Below are positions 41,712-44,419 of a DNA stretch of 64,000 nucleotides, piece after piece. The position numbers and the translations under genes are program-made. The notes beneath the pieces were generated by a model. That model was not told the DNA's origin, searched no databases, and saw only the letters and a list, made by a program, of their open reading frames with translations. Source of the DNA: Symbiodinium sp. CCMP2592 (taxonomy: Eukaryota > Sar > Dinophyceae > Suessiales > Symbiodiniaceae); contig CAJNDT010003279.1 in assembly GCA_905221615.1 (NCBI GenBank), positions 682,641 through 746,640 on the forward strand, read 5' to 3'. The first letter of the stretch is position 1. Each line of letters begins with the position of its first letter.

Positions 41712-42414
41712 CACATGCATATATATGTATATAGGCATGTACATACATCATATCTACTATATACATATATAGAGAGAGAGGGAGAGAGATAGATAGATAG
41801 ATATTTACTTACATTTATACACACACATATACATAGCGTATTTCCGCAACTCTAAGGCTACATCCCCTGCAAGCCTCCTCGACAGACGAGCGCACCCGTG
41901 CCTCGTCGGAAGCAGAATTCCTTCAGAGAGGGGATACATACAACGTGCGATGCAAGTAAGTCTTCTGGCATAGGATTGCAACATGTTGAAAACCTCAAGT
42001 GCTACACATCCTAAACCCAAAGTTCGAAACTAAAGACTGCATGGATCCTTACAGAGAATGTCTGGGACGTGGACAGATTCAGGAGTTTGGTTTTTGCTCT
42101 TATTCTTTTGTCTGATAGGGGTGAGTGTTGAAGTTTTCGTGCATAGGTGGTTTGGACGTGGGGAGTGTCGGTATTCCTAAATTACCGGTTCGCTTCTAGA
42201 GTTTCGGGGGAAGGGGAACCAGAAGAGGAACTACAATGGAGTGTCAAGGTTAGGCTCAAGGGCTTAAGGGCCAGTGGCAAAGTGGAAAGATTCTCTTAGC
42301 GGACAAAGCCTTCGGGACTTAGGACAAGCTTTTGTGGACGAAGAGAAGGACGAGCTCTTCGTTCCGGCGCTTTCCGCCATTGTATTTGCGATGACCTCAG
42401 CTGACGTTGCTTAG
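1822..42414 (+). CDS. Pullulanase / limit dextrinase (GH13 debranching enzyme), split into at least 30 exons
   Basis: Hydrolyses alpha-1,6 branch points of starch or pullulan; in dinoflagellates this would serve storage-starch turnover. The exons, read in order, give a CBM48-like N-terminal region (exons 1-2), the type I pullulanase signature FNWGYDP (exon 8), region I DVVFNH (exon 9), region [11 protein letters not shown] with the nucleophile Asp (exon 12), region III YGEGW with the acid/base Glu (exons 14-15), region IV HDNET with the third catalytic Asp (exon 21), and a C-terminal beta domain ending at TAG 42412-42414. Summed coding length is about 2.0 kb (about 665 residues), against roughly 880-960 for plant limit dextrinases, so N-terminal exons and perhaps two internal ones are not placed. 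Phases agree at all but two junctions and no exon has a stop, so I read an intact gene rather than a pseudogene. Of 27 assigned donors, 12 are GT, 10 GC and 5 GA. All assigned acceptors are AG, mostly AG|G. Confidence 0.93.
1894..2130. repeat. Degenerate TTTAGGG array at the start of intron 1
   Basis: Many TTTAGGG and variant words, starting immediately after the exon 1 donor. Confidence 0.9.
3568..3661. repeat. MITE family H ending at the exon 2 acceptor
   Basis: CTTCCCACTTAAGTAGG ... CGAGCCTCCAAG, related to the 3801-3914 copy. The right arm ends three bases before exon 2. Confidence 0.7.
3665..3782 (+). CDS. Pullulanase exon 2
   Basis: Encodes [13 protein letters not shown] and then [14 protein letters not shown], equivalent to the VYHxxTGxVET...DPYSRGLSADG stretch of limit dextrinases. 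Its first base completes the AG left by exon 1. Donor GT at 3783. The next intron (3783-5305) carries MITEs at 3801-3914, 4533-4649, about 4935-5031, 5097-5180 and 5184-5280. Confidence 0.88.
3801..3914. repeat. MITE family H
   Basis: Arms CTTGGAGGTTCATGGATAGT and ACCCATGAACCTCCAAG. It starts 19 bases after the exon 2 donor. Confidence 0.88.
4533..4649. repeat. MITE-like palindrome
   Basis: Arms GGAGGCCAAAAGGGG and CCCCCCTTTTGGCCTCC around an inner inverted repeat containing GTAGGGATTAGGGTT. Confidence 0.85.
4935..5031. repeat. Repeat family Q, copy 2
   Basis: Same sequence as 1608-1703, with TACCTGGACCCTAAGGAACC and AAAAAGGTAGGTTA ends. Confidence 0.7.
5097..5180. repeat. MITE family C
   Basis: TAACCCTATGCCTCCAAGGA ... 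GGAAGCCTGGGTTA around GGGCCCTAGACCCC. Other copies 8227-8306, 20462-20544, and interrupted at 32509-32698. Confidence 0.8.
5184..5280. repeat. MITE family A
   Basis: Right arm GGGGTATTGGGCTTTCTGGG, inner arms CCTTAATTAAGGAATA and TATTCCTTAATTCAGG. The left outer arm is worn. It lies 25 bases upstream of exon 3. Confidence 0.8.
5306..5401 (+). CDS. Pullulanase exon 3
   Basis: Encodes [18 protein letters not shown], the conserved start of the catalytic (beta/alpha)8 barrel. Phase 0 at both ends; acceptor CCCAG|G, donor ACG|GT. The intron that follows (5402-6099) starts with TTTAGGG-like repeat (5425-5475), holds an inverted repeat at about 5524-5640, and ends with CCCTAAA-like sequence. Confidence 0.92.
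6100..6154 (+). CDS. Pullulanase exon 4
   Basis: Encodes [14 protein letters not shown], the RGKYLAFTxxxSNG block. Acceptor GGAG|G; donor AACG|GC, exit phase 1. The intron (6155-7210) contains an inverted-repeat element at about 6810-6940 and a short family-T repeat near 7073-7140. Confidence 0.9.
7211..7262 (+). CDS. Pullulanase exon 5
   Basis: Encodes [16 protein letters not shown], the [17 protein letters not shown] strand. Acceptor CCGAG|G. The GC donor after CATCT makes the junction read [15 protein letters not shown] with exon 6. The intron (7263-8570) carries four MITEs in its last 600 bases (families B, C, I and G). Confidence 0.9.
7961..8046. repeat. MITE family B
   Basis: ACCCATTGGCTCCATAGTAG ... 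CTACTATGGAGCCTCTGGGT; other copies 28944-29035, 31854-31944, 33098-33180 and compound 25448-25586. Confidence 0.88.
8227..8306. repeat. MITE family C
   Basis: TAACCCTATCGAGGACCTCA ... CTGGAGGCATAGGGTAA. Confidence 0.8.
8342..8432. repeat. MITE family I
   Basis: AGGCTCCATGTACCGTTATA ... TATAAGGGTACATGGAGCC; other copies 11119-11221 and 38429-38528. Confidence 0.87.
8444..8570. repeat. MITE family G ending at the exon 6 acceptor
   Basis: AGTACTTCGAGGGGCAAGGG ... CCCCTCCAAGTAAG. The final AG is the splice acceptor of exon 6. Confidence 0.87.
8571..8628 (+). CDS. Pullulanase exon 6
   Basis: Encodes [11 protein letters not shown] then ERAADRREP, as in LLPSFDFGSVPE of the family. The acceptor AG is the last dinucleotide of a family G MITE. 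A GA donor (CCA|GA) gives phase 0. The intron (8629-10912) starts with TTTAGGG-like repeat and holds a family M MITE (10276-10388), a palindrome at 10530-10613 and another at about 10763-10890. Confidence 0.85.
10276..10388. repeat. MITE family M
   Basis: CCTAGTAGTAGAGTAGGTAA ... TGATACCCGACATGTAGG with inner AACCTTTAACC/GGTTAACCTT arms; second copy 27219-27331. Confidence 0.8.
10530..10613. repeat. MITE-like palindrome
   Basis: CCAGAAAGTTGGAAT ... ATTCCAACTTTCTGG with an inner TATGGTAAACTATAGGGTA. Confidence 0.82.
10913..10951 (+). CDS. Pullulanase exon 7 (39 nt)
   Basis: Encodes [12 protein letters not shown], the [10 protein letters not shown] block. Acceptor GCCAG|G, donor GCA|GT; exon 8 supplies the next Val. 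The intron (10952-11606) has family I and F MITEs and a CCCTAAA run at 11515-11535. Confidence 0.87.
11119..11221. repeat. MITE family I
   Basis: GGCTCCATGTGCTCATATGG ... ATATAGGTACATGGAGCC. Confidence 0.8.
11282..11407. repeat. MITE family F
   Basis: AAGGTAAAAGGAGGGACCCT ... AGGGTCCCTCCTTTTCCCCT; copies 16476-16599, 17676-17802 and a 5'-truncated one at 23085-23188. Confidence 0.88.
11607..11697 (+). CDS. Pullulanase exon 8 (type I pullulanase signature)
   Basis: Encodes [13 protein letters not shown] and [21 protein letters not shown] is diagnostic for type I pullulanases among GH13 enzymes. Acceptor CTAG|G, donor CCCAG|GC. The intron (11698-12077) is short and ends in CCCTAAA-like repeat; I see nothing else in it. 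Confidence 0.95.
12078..12169 (+). CDS. Pullulanase exon 9 (catalytic region I)
   Basis: Encodes [18 protein letters not shown] followed by ADVVFNH, GH13 conserved region I. The CCAG|A acceptor restores the codon split by exon 8 to give [10 protein letters not shown]. Donor CAT|GT. The 1.8-kb intron (12170-14009) has GT and CT microsatellites, a family A MITE (12943-13051) and an inverted repeat at about 13085-13205. Confidence 0.95.
12943..13051. repeat. MITE family A
   Basis: CCCAGAGACTCCAACATCCC ... GGGGTATTGGATACTCTGGG with TTAATTAAGGAATATACC inner arms. Confidence 0.88.
13085..13205. repeat. Inverted-repeat element, family R
   Basis: GGGGCCTTGATAATTAGAAT ... GGTAATTATTAAGGCCCCTA. Related copies near 5524-5640, 6810-6940, 15085-15200, 28848-28945 and 43745-43835. 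Confidence 0.72.
14010..14116 (+). CDS. Pullulanase exon 10
   Basis: Encodes [19 protein letters not shown], then MRRSEDG and VEHSTC, the SVLDKxVPGYYxR...STC block. Acceptor AACAG|G, phase 0. The 3' end is uncertain: GC after 14116 is proposed, but a GA donor at 14127 would join exon 11 in phase with a shorter loop. The usual NNTASEH segment was not located. The intron (to 16226) holds MITEs at 14806-14907, about 15085-15200 and 16017-16123. Confidence 0.85.
14806..14907. repeat. MITE family E
   Basis: GGGAGTTTCCGAAAATAGGG ... CTAATTTTCGGAAACTC; a right half-copy follows at about 14980-15006. Other copies 33730-33785 (internally deleted) and 43150-43250. Confidence 0.88.
16017..16123. repeat. 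MITE family K, diverged
   Basis: AGGGTCCAAGTAGCTACTA ... CTTTGGACCTAAA; copies 27431-27534 and 51764-51866. Confidence 0.7.
16227..16280 (+). CDS. Pullulanase exon 11
   Basis: Encodes [16 protein letters not shown], the helix before catalytic region II. Acceptor GGTAG|A, donor CGA|GT; phase 0 at both ends. The intron (16281-16696) opens with TTTAGGG-like repeat within 30 bases and contains a family F MITE (16476-16599). Confidence 0.92.
16476..16599. repeat. MITE family F
   Basis: CAAGGGTAAAAGGAGGGACC ... AGGGTCCCTCCGTTTACCCT. Confidence 0.88.
16697..16749 (+). CDS. Pullulanase exon 12 (region II, nucleophile Asp)
   Basis: Encodes [17 protein letters not shown]; the Asp of FDL is the GH13 nucleophile. 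A GA donor (ATGAA|GA) joined to exon 13 gives a [15 protein letters not shown] spacing identical to plant limit dextrinases. The intron (16750-18486) starts with TTTAGGG-like repeat and holds family A, F and D MITEs. Confidence 0.94.
17492..17600. repeat. MITE family A
   Basis: CCCAGAGACTCCAACATCCC ... GGGATATTGGAGTCTCTGGG, arms almost perfect. Confidence 0.9.
17676..17802. repeat. MITE family F
   Basis: AAGGGTAAACGGAGGGACCC ... AGGGTCCCTCCTTTTCCCCT. Confidence 0.88.
17945..18049. repeat. MITE family D
   Basis: TATAGGTAGTTGTCAAAATT ... AATTTCGACAACCACCCATA; copies 34075-34221, 47222-47324, 48733-48829 and 51924-52012. Confidence 0.87.
18487..18546 (+). CDS. Pullulanase exon 13
   Basis: Encodes [19 protein letters not shown], matching the helix that precedes the YGEGW motif. 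Donor CCCAG|GT, exit phase 2. The intron (18547-19415) begins with TTTAGGG-like repeat and has CCCTAAA-like words at 19289-19345. Confidence 0.9.
19416..19435 (+). CDS. Pullulanase exon 14: 20-nt micro-exon with the catalytic Glu
   Basis: Reads (R)LLLYGE(G). With AG from exon 13 and GT from exon 15 it restores [18 protein letters not shown] exactly. The Glu of YGEGW is the general acid/base of the enzyme. Acceptor GCCAG|G, donor GAAG|GT. Skipping it would both delete the residue and shift the frame. The intron (19436-20358) has (TA)n tracts at 19507-19533 and 20107-20197 and ends in CCCTAAA repeat. Confidence 0.85.
20107..20197. repeat. (TA)n microsatellite
   Basis: Runs of TATATA broken by TACATATA; the Tyr/Ile-rich open frames across it are artefacts. 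Confidence 0.95.
20359..20420 (+). CDS. Pullulanase exon 15
   Basis: Encodes [20 protein letters not shown], continuing YGEG from the micro-exon. Joined to exon 16 it gives a length identical to ARGVNASQFNLCGTGIGSF of plant enzymes. Donor CTT|GC. The intron (20421-21108) carries a family C MITE and ends in CCCTAAA repeat. Confidence 0.92.
20462..20544. repeat. MITE family C
   Basis: TTACCCTCTGCCTCCAGGGA ... TTGGAGGGATAGGGTTA. Confidence 0.8.
21109..21210 (+). CDS. Pullulanase exon 16
   Basis: Encodes [20 protein letters not shown], then [14 protein letters not shown]; the FND.(M/I)RDA(V/I)xGG motif is characteristic. Phase 0 at both ends; donor GGA|GT. The intron (21211-22053) holds a duplicated segment (21689-21830) and C-rich sequence; no gene seen. 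Confidence 0.95.
22054..22087 (+). CDS. Pullulanase exon 17 (34 nt)
   Basis: Encodes [11 protein letters not shown], the QGFxTGL block. Acceptor GCAG|G; GC donor after CAAG joins to GSTEEQL. The intron (22088-24183) has TTTAGGG-like repeat at its start and MITEs at 22260-22360, 22441-22531, 22724-22815, 23085-23188 and 23278-23393. Confidence 0.85.
22260..22360. repeat. MITE family J
   Basis: TACGGTTGATGGTATAAATT ... CTGCAGGATTTATATCATGA; the right arm is worn. Confidence 0.8.
22441..22531. repeat. MITE family N
   Basis: CTTACCGTTGGCTAGTAGGG ... TCCCTACTACCCAAAGGTAAG; second copy 40340-40430. Confidence 0.88.
22724..22815. repeat. Repeat family S, copy 1
   Basis: GATAGTGAACGGGGGAACTT ... 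CCGGTTGTTGAAGAAGAGAA; shared with 48615-48715. Confidence 0.75.
23278..23393. repeat. MITE-like palindrome
   Basis: CTTAGGTACGGCCCCCACTC ... ATGGGGGCCGCACCTAAG. Confidence 0.85.
24184..24215 (+). CDS. Pullulanase exon 18 (32 nt)
   Basis: Encodes [10 protein letters not shown]. Acceptor CCGAG|G, donor AAG|GT. It joins to exon 19 as [15 protein letters not shown], which fits the xxLxxxxDxIRLGLAGNL helix of the family. The intron (24216-24596) ends in CCCTAAA-like words. Confidence 0.8.
24597..24656 (+). CDS. Pullulanase exon 19
   Basis: Encodes [18 protein letters not shown], the DxIRxGLAxNLxDFxL helix. Acceptor AGAG|G, GC donor in phase 0. The intron (24657-26334) opens with TTTAGGG-like sequence, carries MITEs (25285-25374, 25448-25586, 25661-25805), a CATA-rich tract near 25970-26080, and ends with CCCTAAA-like words. 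Confidence 0.88.
25285..25374. repeat. MITE family A, worn
   Basis: CAGAGACCCCTCAATTAGGG ... AAAGGGTATTGGGCTCTCTG. Confidence 0.78.
25448..25586. repeat. MITE family B, compound
   Basis: Two left halves (GCTCCACAGCAGTTCCTCTT, then GCTCCATGGTAGTTCGTTTT) before one right half ending ACTACTATGGAGCCTATGGG. Confidence 0.75.
26335..26394 (+). CDS. Pullulanase exon 20
   Basis: Encodes [20 protein letters not shown], the AYAxxPxExINYVS strand leading to region IV. Acceptor CAAG|G. A GA donor (TGC|GA) gives FICVHDNET with exon 21; no GT alternative keeps the spacing. The intron (26395-27340) holds a family G-like MITE (26444-26579) and a family M MITE ending 10 bases before the next exon. Confidence 0.9.
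27219..27331. repeat. MITE family M
   Basis: TTCCCTAGTAGTCGAGTAGG ... ATACCCGACAAGTAGG; it ends about 10 bases before the exon 21 acceptor. Confidence 0.8.
27341..27409 (+). CDS. Pullulanase exon 21 (catalytic region IV)
   Basis: Encodes [17 protein letters not shown] then AIASPA. HDNET contains the transition-state-stabilising Asp. A GA donor (GCC|GA) joins to exon 22 as SPAERMR, the expected SPAERVR. The intron (27410-29068) carries a family K MITE, a minus-strand ORF (28000-28458) and a family B MITE at its end. Confidence 0.94.
27431..27534. repeat. MITE family K
   Basis: CAAGGGTCCAAGTACCTAAT ... GGGTCCTTTGGACCCTTGG. Confidence 0.85.
28000..28458 (-). CDS. Hypothetical ORF in a pullulanase intron
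   Basis: A 152-codon open frame on the opposite strand, unrelated to low-complexity DNA: the composition is protein-like ([37 protein letters not shown]). I do not recognise it. Overlapping frames on both strands are also open here (28202-28561 +, 28262-28618 -), so base composition may be keeping stops away. It could be a fragment of a mobile element or an antisense gene exon. Confidence 0.3.
   Translation of the reverse strand: MGSHFMLSSSTQFEKDLRVFVGRGNKVEQVSEYLREPMATSSVVWLARHVQLLFTMVEQFASVGVECGQSLKALQEEIAQECGPRISEYGDQIEPKMRGAARLQQRGAYHIFVQAGASVLYQRNPSANLQALACGTALPKGLGVLWSVYTRA
28944..29035. repeat. MITE family B
   Basis: ACCCTAAGGCCCCAAAGTAG ... CTACTTTGGGGCCTCTGGGT, ending 33 bases before exon 22. 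Confidence 0.9.
29069..29141 (+). CDS. Pullulanase exon 22
   Basis: Encodes [20 protein letters not shown] then LFHAG, equivalent to xRxxxLxxxxxALGQGIPFFHAGDE. Acceptor CTCAG|G, donor CGCAG|GC. The intron (29142-30303) is the clearest case of TTTAGGG repeat at the start and a long CCCTAAA array (30126-30290) at the end, with a 64-bp tandem duplication between. Confidence 0.94.
29929..30055. repeat. 64-bp tandem duplication
   Basis: GTTCACAACCCGTATAGAAC and GTTCACAACCCATATAGAAT begin two diverged copies, each ending near TCCTTGCA. Confidence 0.8.
30126..30290. repeat. CCCTAAA telomere-like array before exon 23
   Basis: Almost uninterrupted CCCTAAA/CCCCTAAA units, the longest such array here, ending 14 bases before the exon 23 acceptor. 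Confidence 0.95.
30304..30361 (+). CDS. Pullulanase exon 23
   Basis: Encodes [18 protein letters not shown], near-identical to the [22 protein letters not shown] hallmark. Acceptor AGAAG|G; GC donor inside the Trp codon. It sits directly between a CCCTAAA array and a TTTAGGG array. The intron (30362-32164) also holds inverted repeats at 30613-30725 and 31854-31944. Confidence 0.96.
31854..31944. repeat. MITE family B
   Basis: ACCCAAAGGCCCCAAAGTAG ... AAGGAACTACTTTGGGGGGC. Confidence 0.88.
32165..32219 (+). CDS. Pullulanase exon 24
   Basis: Completes W and encodes [18 protein letters not shown], matching WFNRLDFTxxxNNxGxGLP. Acceptor TGAG|G, donor CCA|GT. The intron (32220-32889) has a family J MITE (32243-32332), an interrupted family C MITE and a 180-base CCCTAAA array. 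Confidence 0.92.
32243..32332. repeat. MITE family J
   Basis: TACGGTTGATGATGTAGACC ... GGATTAACATCAACCGTA. Confidence 0.88.
32509..32698. repeat. MITE family C interrupted by about 90 bp
   Basis: Left part CTAACCCTATGCCTCCAAGG to GACCCCTTAAGGACC, then foreign AT-rich sequence (about 32571-32668), then the right part AATAAGGTCCCCGGAAGCCT. Confidence 0.7.
32704..32884. repeat. CCCTAAA telomere-like array before exon 25
   Basis: Degenerate CCCTAAA/CCCAAA units ending 5 bases before the exon 25 acceptor. TTTAGGG repeat follows the exon at 32993-33080. Confidence 0.93.
32890..32979 (+). CDS. Pullulanase exon 25
   Basis: Encodes [20 protein letters not shown] then [10 protein letters not shown], matching xxxKNxxxWxxxxPxLxDPxxxP. 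Ninety bases, phase 0; acceptor ACAG|G, donor CAA|GT. The intron (32980-34635) opens with TTTAGGG repeat and holds MITEs at 33098-33180, 33730-33785 and 34075-34221 and a (TA)n tract. Confidence 0.92.
33098..33180. repeat. MITE family B
   Basis: ACCCAGAGGCTCCATAGTAG ... AACTGCTATTGGGCCTCTGA. Confidence 0.85.
33730..33785. repeat. MITE family E, internally deleted
   Basis: GGGAGTTTCCGAAAATAGGA ... CCTAATTTTCGGAAACTCC, only 56 bases. Confidence 0.85.
34075..34221. repeat. MITE family D with a telomere-repeat insertion
   Basis: GGGCGGTTGTCAAAACTATG ... AATTTTGACAGCCGCC, with TTTAGTTTAGGGTTTAGGG near 34118-34138 between a duplicated GGGTCC/CCCTTTTTG segment. Confidence 0.8.
34470..34565. repeat. 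(TA)n/(TG)n microsatellite
   Basis: Alternating TATATATA and ATGTGTATG stretches upstream of exon 26. Confidence 0.93.
34636..34678 (+). CDS. Pullulanase exon 26 (43 nt)
   Basis: Encodes [17 protein letters not shown] donor after TTCT joins to GCGAG in exon 27 to read [11 protein letters not shown], as in xFxELLxIRxSxxLF. Acceptor GCAG|C, one of three acceptors not followed by G. The intron (34679-35991) begins with a strong TTTAGGG-like array and ends with CCCTAAA-like words. Confidence 0.85.
34868..34967. repeat. MITE family A, worn
   Basis: CCCAGAGATCCCAAGACCCC ... TTAAATAAGGGGTTTGGG. Confidence 0.7.
34992..35124. repeat. MITE-like palindrome
   Basis: CATAGGGACCCTTGGGGGAG ... CTTCTAGGGGTCCCTATG. 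Confidence 0.82.
35771..35888. repeat. MITE family G
   Basis: AGAGGATCATGGGACTTAGT ... ACTAAGTCCCATGAGCCTTG; closest relative is 62427-62537. Confidence 0.88.
35992..36047 (+). CDS. Pullulanase exon 27
   Basis: Encodes [18 protein letters not shown], the DLLxIRxSxPLFRLxTAEE helix. Acceptor CTCAG|G; a GA donor (GAG|GA) preserves the family spacing [10 protein letters not shown]. The 2.3-kb intron (36048-38317) contains telomeric arrays of both orientations, a family O repeat (36399-36495) and a 21-bp minisatellite (37543-37919). Confidence 0.9.
36505..37410. repeat. CCCTAAA-type arrays and CCCTAGGCCCTAAA variant repeat
   Basis: 36505-36685 is CCCTAAA-like; 36980-37400 is a higher-order variant alternating CCCTAAAC with CCTAGGGCCCAAACC. 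It is followed by poly-G and poly-T runs (37420-37475). Confidence 0.88.
37543..37919. repeat. 21-bp minisatellite
   Basis: About 17 units of GTGACCACGAAGATTGATGA plus A, very uniform. Because 21 is a multiple of 3, several frames stay open on both strands (VTTKIDE on +). An early unit has two extra bases, which breaks the frame. It lies inside pullulanase intron 27 and I do not call it coding. Confidence 0.92.
37978..38130. repeat. TTTAGGG array
   Basis: Higher-order GGGGTTAGGGGTTTAGGGTT units, opposite in strand to the arrays at 36505-37410. Confidence 0.93.
38318..38390 (+). CDS. Pullulanase exon 28
   Basis: Encodes [12 protein letters not shown] then [11 protein letters not shown], matching xxxVxFxNxGxxQxPGVIxM of the C-terminal beta domain. 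Acceptor CACAG|G, donor GCCG|GT. The intron (38391-39562) has a family I MITE, a TA tract and a long (GTAGGG/GGA)-type purine-rich tract at 38930-39220. Confidence 0.9.
38429..38528. repeat. MITE family I
   Basis: AGGCTCCATTTACCTTTATA ... ATATTGGGACATGGAGCC. Confidence 0.85.
38930..39220. repeat. Purine-rich GCA/GGA/GTAGGG tract
   Basis: (GCA)n, (GGA)n and GTAGGGGTAGG-type units; the Gly/Val- and Leu/Tyr-rich frames over it are low-complexity artefacts. Confidence 0.9.
39563..39636 (+). CDS. Pullulanase exon 29
   Basis: Encodes [14 protein letters not shown] then [10 protein letters not shown], matching YxRxVVxFNAxPxxVxxP. Acceptor CAAG|G. The 3' end is a proposed GT donor (CCC|GT); a GC donor at 39651 is the alternative. 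Between here and the last exon (to 42322) I placed no exon, though one is needed for phase. That stretch holds MITEs at 40135-40235, 40340-40430 and 40681-40789, a 60-bp tandem duplication and (TA)n sequence. Confidence 0.85.
40135..40235. repeat. MITE family A
   Basis: CCCAGAGAGCCCAATACCCC ... GGGTATTGGGCTCTCTGGG; the arms are perfect over about 20 bases. Confidence 0.93.
40340..40430. repeat. MITE family N
   Basis: CTTACCTTCGGTTAGTAGGG ... CCCTACCAACCAAAGGTAAG. Confidence 0.88.
40681..40789. repeat. MITE family A
   Basis: Second copy within 500 bp, with the same CCCAGAGAGCCCAATACCC ends. Confidence 0.93.
40992..41108. repeat. 60-bp tandem duplication
   Basis: GACCCCTGCCAGTCATTGGA and GACCCCTGCCAGTCATTCGA start two nearly identical units ending GGTTCAGGTGGTC. 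Confidence 0.92.
41540..41815. repeat. (CA)n/(TA)n microsatellite
   Basis: CACACACA then TATATA with TACATACA variants and GAGAGA/GATA; the Tyr/Ile-rich frames on both strands are artefacts. Confidence 0.95.
42323..42414 (+). CDS. Pullulanase last exon (C-terminus and stop)
   Basis: Encodes [19 protein letters not shown] then [10 protein letters not shown] and TAG. The FxVPALSxxVF pattern is the last strand of the pullulanase C-terminal domain. Acceptor CTTAG|G. Downstream (42415-43872) I see only repeats: MITEs at 42620-42726, 42774-42926, 43150-43250 and a partial one near 43256-43325. Confidence 0.78.
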
Positions 42415-42619
42415 GGACCCAAACAGGGCATAAGCATACCGTTTTATAGGGATAGCACTACCGAGCTTCATTAACAGGGGGTTTATATGGGATAGTTGCA
42501 GTCGCAGTTGCTGATGTTTCGTGCCCCCAAACCCCTGAACCTCCGAACCGCAATGCTAAACTCCTCACCACTGATCCCCAAATGTTGTCCTTAAAACACC
42601 CTAAAGCGCAAACCGAGAT

Positions 42620-42726
42620 CTAGGATGCCCAGTACTACCCTTATTCCCTTTTTGTAGTCCTAGGTTCCAGAGTTACCCAATACCGAAAAGGGAGCCCGTT
42701 TTATGCCTAGGTTACTGGGCATCCTA
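42620..42726. repeat. MITE family L
   Basis: CTAGGATGCCCAGTACTACC ... GGTTACTGGGCATCCTAG; copies 45865-45976, 51476-51595 and a variant at 30613-30725. Confidence 0.9.
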
Positions 42727-42773
42727 GAAATGTCTGCCCGGGTTCGAGGATGCAGGATGCCATCCTGCACGCA

Positions 42774-42926
42774 CCCAGAGAGCCCAATACCCCTCAATTA
42801 AGAAATGCACCTTAAATCTTTTGGGGCGTCATCTTATGATTTAAGCTATATCATAATTAAAGGGGTATTGGGCCCTAATATGATTTAAGCTATATTCCTT
42901 AACTAAGGGGTATTGGGCTCTCTGGG
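42774..42926. repeat. MITE family A, compound
   Basis: CCCAGAGAGCCCAATACCCC ... AAGGGGTATTGGGCTCTCTG, but with the right half present twice (AAGGGGTATTGGGCCC at about 42858-42873 and the full end). Confidence 0.85.
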
Positions 42927-43149
42927 CAGCTGTCAGTTTGCCAAGGATTCAGAGCTTTCGCAAGTCCCTGCAAGCCTGGCCTAGAAGCCCCTAGGGGCCC
43001 ATGAACCCAAATAGTATATGGGTGGTTGTCAAAATTAGGGTCCCTTTTCGAGTCCCTATATCGAAACTGAGAAGGTACCTTAGGGTTCCTTTGAAGGGTT
43101 ACTATAAGGGTACTATAAGGGTTTCTTTACAGGGCTCTGTAAGGGTTTA

Positions 43150-43250
43150 GAGTTTCCGAAAATTGGGGTACCTCATTTTGGGGGTCCTTATAATAAGGAT
43201 CCTACTATTTAGGGTACTATATTAGGGTCCCCGATTTTCGGAAGCTCCCA
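43150..43250. repeat. MITE family E
   Basis: AGAGTTTCCGAAAATTGGGG ... CCCGATTTTCGGAAGCTCC. Confidence 0.85.
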
Positions 43251-43872
43251 TCTACTTCTGGCCCAAGGTACTTGTAGGGAGTACTTGAAGGCCAAAATGT
43301 GTACTACTTAAGGTACATGGACCCTTACGGAGCCAGTATACTTGTTTTCATATGATAGAAAACCCTCAAAACTCTATTCTAGCATCCAACACCCCGGCTG
43401 TCTTTCGGGATCAGAACCTACAATTATGGGATCATAGCCTACTATTTTGTAGGGTTTGGGCTTTCTTTCTTCTATGTAGGTTTCCATCTGCGCATACCCG
43501 GAGATAACAGGCTGATCGTAAAAGAGTACTATGGAGTACTCGAAGTATCCAATGCTCCTTTATACAGGCTTCCGCCTTGAGGGGTGTCGGGTCTAAATCC
43601 CTTCCTTGCAGCATCTTGAGCCCTACACCCCTGAGCCCAGAAACTCTAAACCCTGAACCCCTAGATCCTTAGCCCCTCACACCCCACACACTGAAAACAT
43701 TGAGCTGTAGATCCCTTAACACAGAGCTGAACATAATGGCGTTTAGGATTAGAATAGGGTTTTGGGGCCCAGTAATACTAAAAATATAATGAGGAACCAC
43801 CAGCATAGTATACGTAATTATTCAGGCCCCTATGGTAGAAATGAAACCCCCAAGCTCCAGACCTGTGCACAG

Positions 43873-43953
43873 GTAGAGCCCCTACCCGGCCGCGATGGCT
43901 ACAAGGCCATCGTCAGAGACCGTGTTCGGCCGGGGGCAACGATCCGACAGGGT
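43873..43953 (+). CDS. Possible upstream exon of the P4H-like gene
   Basis: An open, GC-rich segment after CACAG|G reading VEPLPGRDGYKAIVRDRVRP then GATIRQ, with codon use like the recognised exons. I cannot match it to a P4H block, and the 3' boundary is a guess. It may belong to an N-terminal extension or to nothing. Confidence 0.3.
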
Positions 43954-44209
43954 CTGCTCTTACTGTGGTCTTGTGACGCATCTTTGCTTCTATCTATATA
44001 GTTTGCCATGAAAAGGACAGCCATGCATCTTTGGAGTGGAAACGTAGTCCTGCCAGCCGTAAGCCCTAATTGACTACCATAGCCTCAAAATCCACCAGCT
44101 CTGGCACTTCCTCAGACTTCATGAAGCAGAGTCTTGCAAAAAGAAGAAACCCCTGAGGATTGGAAAACGGGTTCTGAGCCTGAATCCGAACCAGGCGTAG
44201 CCAAGCGCC

Positions 44210-44419
44210 CTAAGGGTCCATGTGACCAAATACGGTTGATGATATAAATCCTGCATTACCTTAAGGACCCTAGACTATGCGAATCATGGTATGTTCCTTA
44301 CTCTGGGTAATGCAGGATGTATATCATCAACCGTAGTATATACTGCGGTCTTAAGTGTACTCCCTATATAGGTTCGTTGGGCCCAAAGTATACACTATCT
44401 GGGTGCATGGACCCTTAGG
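44210..44419. repeat. Family I-like MITE split by a family J MITE
   Basis: Outer arms CTAAGGGTCCATGTGACCAA and GGTGCATGGACCCTTAGG. Inside, 44231-44335 is a complete family J element, TACGGTTGATGATATAAATC ... TATATCATCAACCGTA. Confidence 0.88.

Noticed and set aside
1822-42414. A decayed pullulanase pseudogene
   Set aside because: No stop or frameshift in any recognised exon, catalytic residues kept, and phases fit across 27 junctions; the only gaps are unplaced short exons.
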